From positions 13,330,877 to 13,394,876 of the forward strand of contig NC_081550.1 in assembly GCF_901000735.1 (NCBI RefSeq): DNA of 64,000 nt, in the 5' to 3' direction. This document shows positions 58,505 through 64,000 of this stretch, one piece after another (positions within the stretch are counted from its first letter, which is position 1; each line of letters opens with the position of its first letter). A program made the position numbers and the translations under genes. Origin of the DNA: Corylus avellana. Taxonomy: Eukaryota > Streptophyta > Magnoliopsida > Fagales > Betulaceae. The notes under the pieces are model-generated. The model was not told the origin of the DNA. It saw only the letters and a list, made by a program, of their open reading frames with translations, and searched no databases.

Positions 58505-59242
58505 TGTTTAAGAATAGGAAACACCATTGATGGATTAGCGTACCTGCACTCGATCCAATCAACTTTGCGCTCAAGCGCACTCGCGTCCTAAGCAAACACT
58601 CGTTCATTTGCGCACACCTGAACTCGACCAATTCCTGCGCAAGCTCAAGCGTATGCATACAGCAGGCAACATTATTGATGGATTAGGGCCCTTGTGCTCG
58701 ATCCCACCCAGCCTACACTCGAGCGTACCAATGCAGTGGGCAGCACCAACAGACTGGCAGTAGTTGAAAAATTTTGCCAAATTTAATTTTGGTTCATTTT
58801 GTGAGTTTTTAAGTTTTAGTTTTAATCTTTGGTATTTTTGTTCAGTTTAATACTTCTGTGTTAGTTTTCATTTTTGATTTTACAATACTTATTTTTTTTA
58901 TATTTTATTTCTTAGAAAAAAAAATGGTTAATGTTTTGTGTGGGATATTTGCATGCTAAAAAGTGTGAGTGATCATGTATCCTTGTGATTGGGTACAATA
59001 TGGTTCGACTAGTGGCAGGGCACATCCTCCAAATTCTTAAAAGAATGAAGGTCCTTCTCATGAAAGTAAGTCCAGAAATCTGCAAGCTAAGATCGATGCC
59101 TTATCTGATAGAGTAAACCAACTCATAGCAGCTGAATTTGCCTTGACCCATTTTTTTCACACTTACACCCCACATCAGCCCGGGGTTTAAATCAAATTCT
59201 AATTGTTACAACCCAGACTGGAACAACCATTTTGTTGATTGG

Positions 59243-59725
59243 GTGCAACATGATTCCACTAGTGGTGGGGAACATTTTGCAACTGGTCACATCGATGACT
59301 TAGATGGGAGAGCAAACCAACTTGTGGCTGCTAGGTTTGCCCATGCCTTGTTTAATCGCACTTATGCACCACCTAAGTCATGCTCATATTGTTTGCATCC
59401 TTCTCACCATGCAAGCAAATCTCCATTCATTAAACACTACTTGAGCATGATTAATGAGTATGATGCTAGCAATTCTTATCATGTGCGTGTCAAACCCACC
59501 ACCATACTCGAGAGTGAGGAAATTGTGGATAACAATGAGGAAGAAAAAGAAGAGCAAGTTGAGGCCCCAACAGATCCTAATCTGTCCATTGACAAGGAAG
59601 TGAGTACTGAAGCTCCTGCTTTCATCATTGTCCCTCTTGAGACACATCAAGAACCTAAAGCTTCATCTCCTGAATGTCTCAAAGAGCCATCTTATGTCAA
59701 GCTATTCAAGGACTTATGCACATAA
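59243..59725 (+). pseudogene. Family D gag-derived frame (160 codons)
   Basis: It shares ESEEIVDNNEEEKEEQVE and PLETHQEPKASSPECLKEP with the family B proteins. The zinc-knuckle position reads CSYCLHPSHHASKSP, with the last Cys lost. The N-terminal part and the coiled coil are shortened. The conserved tail resumes out of frame near 59760. Confidence 0.65.
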
Positions 59726-60102
59726 GCGCGAAAATCTAGGAACCATTTTCCTAAGCAAGTTAGCTACATAAGATGGCGAAACATCCTTCCAAAGTGCTAT
59801 GAAGTTTTGAAGAAGAAAGGGTGGAAGGGATTGGTTGGACATCTGAATGATCGTGAAAAGCGCTGTAAAATTTTCTTTTCAAGTTTATTTTCTGCACTTC
59901 ACTCGATGATTTTTTTTCTTTCCTCTTTCATTACATTTTATTTTTGTGTCTAGCAGCAATTAATCTTTTGATGTTTGTTTCTATGGAAAATATTGCTGTT
60001 AGTTTTGTGACATGTATTATGGTATTCTGGTGTTCACACTCATATATTTTCTTACTTCTGGTAATGTATTTTCATGCTACACAATAGGGACAATGTGAAA
60101 AT

Positions 60103-60118
60103 CAAGTTTGGGGGTGTG
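60103..60118 (+). other. Internal polypurine-like tract, family D
   Basis: CAAGTTTGGGGGTGTG lies about 1.15 kb before the 3' tract at 61253. Confidence 0.7.
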
Positions 60119-60737
60119 GAAAGACACTCTGTTTGTTTTTTTTATCTGTCTTTATGTTATAAAAAAAGTAAATTTTTTATTTATTTGTGCTATGTTGTTG
60201 ACAAGTTTGAGTTAAACTGTAATTGTGGTTTACATTCCATTGGATTGCTTAAAGTGTTGAACACATCATCATGTCTTTAGGAATCTGAGTCCTTCGATTT
60301 ATTTTTGGGTAAAAGAGATTTCACTTGTTTTGAGTTGAATTTTAATGAGCACATTAGCATGTATTCTATGAGGTATGATATGGGACCTTAATCATGTTCC
60401 TTTTGAGATTTGGTGGATGGCCTAAGTTTTTCAAAATTAAAAAACTTGCAAGATTAAAAAAAAACAAAAAACAAAAAGATCATTTTGAGTTTTTCACTAA
60501 GTAACCGGACCTCCTGCTTCATTAAGCATTGAGTGTTTGCGTCAAAAGGTGTGAAGTTCAAATTGATTGAAGGTATGGCTAATTTGGCTTCGTAGCCTTT
60601 TTAACTTGAGTTAATAAGCCCTTAGGAATGTTTTGCATCTAGTGCCCTAAAACCATTTGGTTTGGGAGTCATTGGCCTAACACTTGTTACATGGGTCAAT
60701 TAGAAAGCTTAAGGGAGTTAAACATTGCACAGCCTAC

Positions 60738-60765
60738 ACACACACACATACACACACACACACAA
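60738..60765. repeat. CA microsatellite
   Basis: About 13 CA units with one TA, followed by an A-run, inside the family D body. Confidence 0.9.
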
Positions 60766-61268
60766 AAGAAAAAAAAAAAAAAAAAAAAAGCCTTGGTTGT
60801 TTCATCTAATAGGGATTCTTACAACTTTTGAGGAACTTGTTTTCAGATTAAATTGAAGCTTCATGATCATATGCTAATTTTACTTTGCACTTATCGGAAC
60901 ATATGATGTCTCGATTGTCTATTTATTGAGTGTTTTGATTCTGGATTCCCTTTTAATTGTGATGATGGTGTTTGCCTTTTTTTTTCTTTTTTTTTTTCTT
61001 TGAAGTTCACTCATGAATAAGAACCAATATTTGTGTGAAACTTCATGTTTTTCAATAACATAGTGCTACAATGTTTGTGGGTATTATTTCTATTAAACTC
61101 TCACAAGACTTCACTTGTCCACTATGGATGTCTAGGGGTTTAAAAGGCTTATTGCATATGCTAAATGCAATTGTCTCTCCCACGAAAGAGGACTTAGGTT
61201 TCATGCTTTCATTTTATTTTTCGTTTTGTTTTATTAAGGGACTAGCAAAATGTAAGTTTGGGGGTGTT

Positions 61269-61889
61269 TGATGTGTGCCAAATATTGCACATTTGGACCC
61301 CTTAATTTACATTTGTTAATCCTTTAGTTGTGTCTTAATCTAATGTTTTAGGTTAGTTATGTGTTTGTAGTGTTTTGTAGGTTGTTGAAGGAAAATAGTG
61401 TCTTTAAATGAAAAATGCAAAGTTTGGAAGAAAGTTGGAAAATCACCCATCTGAAGAAGTAGGATCGAGCGCACCATCCTACGCTCGAGCGGATATGCGC
61501 TCGATCCTAGCATGGTTGCGTTTGGGTGCAACCTCTCCCACCAACAAGTCATCAACGCGTGACCGCTGCGCCGTAGAAGAAACATCACATGCACGAGTGC
61601 GATCGAGCGCACTCGGCTGATAGCTTGTGGCCAGACTCCTTTTTCAAGCCAGATAGGGTTTTTAGTCTTTTATTTGGACTTGGAGACAGACCTCTGAATT
61701 TCCTAGGATTACGGGCTTCTAGGACTCTCCTAAGCCCTTTAAATAGACCTCTAAGCCTTCAATAAAAATAGACAATTTTTGATCCACAACTTTTCTCTCT
61801 TTTTAGTTTAGTTCTTTAGGTTTAGGTTTTATTTTCCGTCATGTGGAGCTAATTCTCAATTAAAGTTGAGGAAGAAGCCTCATCAATGA
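61269..61889 (+). repeat. Family D 3' LTR, cut by gap
   Basis: It starts TGATGTGTGCCAAATATTG after the polypurine tract. A CG-rich block is at 61462-61620. The right end is lost in the gap. Confidence 0.8.
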
Positions 61890-61989
61890 NNNNNNNNNNN
61901 NNNNNNNNNNNNNNNNNNNNNNNNNNNNNNNNNNNNNNNNNNNNNNNNNNNNNNNNNNNNNNNNNNNNNNNNNNNNNNNNNNNNNNNNN
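61890..61989. other. Assembly gap (100 N)
   Basis: Exactly 100 N, the usual placeholder for a gap of unknown size. Order across it is not proven by the sequence. Confidence 1.
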
Positions 61990-62744
61990 TTCTTAGAATT
62001 TGAGGTGTTAGGTTTTCTGTAATGGAGGTAAACTATATTGAAGTGACGCTTAAAGTTTTGAGGATGAATTGTTGCTCCTAGGTTGTTGATAATATTTAAA
62101 TTTTGAGGCATTAGTGGGTATGGTAGTTACATGCCAAAGCATTTGATATAATTTTCTTTCACTAGGTAAAGATGATGGATTATTATTCTTGAGATAATTT
62201 GAAGCATAAAAGTAAGAGTTGAAAGACAATATAATATAGTGATATGATTTAAATTTCTTTTATAAGATATATGTTCAATGATATTCAGGTATTTTAGAGG
62301 TAGATAACATGTCATTGTGCATATTTAGATGTTTTATTGAGTGATTAACTTGTTAAACAGATTGTTTGTCTAAAGGAAGTCATTACAATGACAGAATGAT
62401 TACATAATGACTATTGAATGAGAACTGAATGATTATGAAAAGAAATCTTAGGAGAACAAGCTCCTTATAATATTACACACCAGTGTCCATTATTAATAAA
62501 AAATAAATAAATAAAAAAAAATCGTTGCATAAAGAGACATGTGGTAATGATGAGCAGATGATTCCTTAGAGCTGTTCCAGGAAGATTATTTCTGCACAAA
62601 GAAAACCTAGTATGAGCAAAGTCGTATATATTTATATAATTGAATTATCAAAGAGAATATTTATTTCTAATGAGGTACCCGACTAGAGCTTGTGTGGAGA
62701 GACGTGCAACACCCCTGGACATCGACCCGGAGTTTTTCGTGCTA
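61990..62744. other. Unassigned AT-rich stretch
   Basis: No gene, LTR border or RNA was recognised. A simple AAATAAAT run lies near 62500-62520. Confidence 0.4.
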
Positions 62745-63326
62745 TCACTGGAGACGTTCGGTATTCTTCTCCATTTCTAGCACCTTTGGTCCCAAGTATT
62801 CCGCGTAAGATAACACCTGCTTTTTCAGCTGAATATTCTCCTGCTTCAAATCCATGTGTTGTCGTTTGTAGTAATTGAGCAGTCGCTTTAAGACCCCAAT
62901 TTGGTTTCTTAAGACTTTCAGCTCAACATTTTTGGCACTCAAACGTCGTGCCATGTTAAAAACTGAAGTAGCACCTTGGATACTGATCGCCAATGAATTA
63001 TTAATGGCATCAATATCCGACCTATCAGCTAACAATGTTTGATCCCATGGAATTACGAAACCTTTAGCCACCACTACACCAGTAGAATCATGGAGCATGA
63101 TAGAATCGTGAATAGTGATAAGACGATTGTCAAAGACAAAAGTTGGCTACCACACGTCAGGATGTGCAGCAGGTTCATTAGGGTGTTCAACAGGTACGAC
63201 GGGATGTATAGCAGGCACTTCAGGGGGAACAGTAGGCACGTTCGGTTGCACATTAGGCATAACAATGGATTGTGCTGCAGGAGCAACATTCAAATCGATG
63301 TTCTTAATATCTGATGATGCTGCCAT
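62745..63326 (-). pseudogene. Unrecognised coiled-coil frame with one amber codon
   Basis: Starting at the ATG at 63326, the minus strand encodes 59 codons (MAASSDIKNIDLNVAP, then a Val/Pro/His-rich stretch with VPAIHPVVPVEHP). A TAG at 63149-63147 follows, then 133 more codons in the same frame ending at TGA (62745). The second part holds LLADRSDIDAINNSLAIS and a long amphipathic helix, LSAKNVELKVLRNQIGVLKR onward, likely a coiled coil. I do not recognise a family. It resembles transposon-associated hypothetical proteins of tree genomes. The amber codon could be decay, an assembly error or readthrough. Confidence 0.45.
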
Positions 63327-64000
63327 ATTTAGGAGCGTAAGGAAAATAGTTGAGAATACGAAGAATTTGAGAGAGATGAAGTATTGGGAATAAGTGTGCA
63401 GAAGAGACTGAGCGTCAGAAACTGAAGAGATTTTTTTTTTTTTGAAGTTTTTGGAAGCAGCAGACGAGTGGCTTTAAAGAAATTTTTCACTTCAGGTGAA
63501 ATAAAAAGTAAACAACAAACGTAGGCAACCTCGGGCCACGAAGGATTTTTTTTCAAAAGATCTCGTTAAAGCAAGAGCTGGTCTCCTATCATAAATTCGA
63601 CTGACACCATTAGACTTTCAGCGCTCATTTTTCAAACTTACTGTTCACTCAACGACTTTGAATTCCATGCGTGGGCAACCGAATGAATTTTCATGCCAAC
63701 GCGCACCACACGCGCTCGTTCATTATCCAGAAATCCTTCCTATAAATTCATACCTCTTTCTCCATTGCAACGCATGCTTTCTGATTATACCCCTTCACCT
63801 GAGATCTTCTGCTAATAGCCTTCCATACAATGAAAGCTCGAGTTTTCTCCTTGTTGAGCGTATCCTCAAGAGAAAAATGTAGCATCACGACTTGATTCAC
63901 AAACCCAACACCTTATACTCTCAATAGTAAACCATTGAAGCAAGATAATCTTTGATCATGTCCTGATGAAGCAAGATTATCCTTGATCATGCTTCTCAGG
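63327..64000. other. Right-hand flank, possible plus-strand promoter
   Basis: TATAAATT at 63741-63748 is followed by a CT-rich segment, which could be a plus-strand promoter for something beyond the window. A duplicated ~30-bp word (GAAGCAAGATAATCTTTGATCATG and its variant) lies at 63936-63990. No coding region is supported. Confidence 0.3.

Larger units (their letters stand above)
58505..61889 (+). mobile_element. Family D element, gag-only, 5' truncated
   Basis: Order: CG-rich leader (58545-58740), gag-like frame, non-coding 3' region with an internal polypurine tract (60103) and the 3' tract (61253-61268), then the 3' LTR running into the assembly gap. The 5' LTR is missing. Confidence 0.75.

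Noticed and set aside
50922..61271. A 66-codon frame beginning MFVGII and ending in the polypurine tract, open in both family D copies (50922-51122 minus, 61071-61271 plus).
   Set aside because: It looked like a conserved small protein whose stop uses the first bases of the LTR. But the two copies differ mostly at amino-acid-changing positions (about 17 changing versus 4 silent by eye), and the B and C copies are broken. This fits neutral drift of a conserved cis-acting 3' region, not a protein.
23866..61620. The repeated CG-rich palindromes as a CRISPR-like or satellite array.
   Set aside because: There is no regular repeat-spacer pattern or fixed period. The words occur only within separate retrotransposon LTRs and leaders of a plant genome.

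Overview
The window is nuclear DNA of a dicot plant, probably a woody species. It is AT-rich, has spliced genes with GT-AG introns, and is packed with LTR retrotransposons whose primer-binding sites match plant initiator tRNA-Met or tRNA-Asp. The style of the repeats suggests a Fagales-like tree, but that is only an impression. No bacterial operon, CRISPR array, rRNA or tRNA gene was recognised. A run of 100 N at 61890-61989 is an assembly gap.

Layout. Positions 59-541 hold a small hAT-like element built from GCGGTTA words. Positions 1065-7808 hold a Ty1/copia element on the minus strand, with 236-bp LTRs and a CTTCG target duplication. A 5'-truncated LINE (4883-6280) has landed in its gag. 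The one clear host gene is at 8282-17354 (+): the 3' seven exons of a MOM1-like transcriptional-silencing protein. They form a continuous frame of 1441 codons plus stop, and the earlier exons must lie left of the window or be missing. Its last intron holds chromovirus and LINE relics.

From 17878 to 40225 there is a Russian-doll nest. A hAT-like element carries a Ty3/gypsy element with 2.2-kb LTRs ('family A', 18132-38687). That carries a non-autonomous gag-only LTR element (family B, minus strand, up to 37735), which in turn carries a second copy of family B (28831-34718, plus strand). Most boundaries are supported by target-site duplications. Next come a decayed Myb/SANT-like gene (40850-41745), a GC-rich block, two Helitron-like 3' ends with a Mutator-like MITE inside the first, and a reversed family A LTR.

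From 46396 to 61889 the window is a mosaic of LTRs and element bodies (families B/D, C, E, F). It includes solo LTRs with exact or likely 5-bp duplications (46396-47693, 51783-53150, 55116-56386) and a 517-bp TRIM element (48930-49446). After the gap there is an unrecognised coiled-coil reading frame on the minus strand with one amber codon (62745-63326).

The most interesting signals not explained by ordinary annotation are two. First, a polypurine tract is repeated about 1.1 kb upstream of the 3' polypurine tract in several related non-autonomous elements. Second, CG-rich palindromic words (CGATCGAGCGCA-like) are clustered in the LTRs or leaders of the B, C, D and E families. No wholly new system could be demonstrated. 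Apart from the MOM1-like gene, nearly everything here is mobile DNA in various stages of decay.
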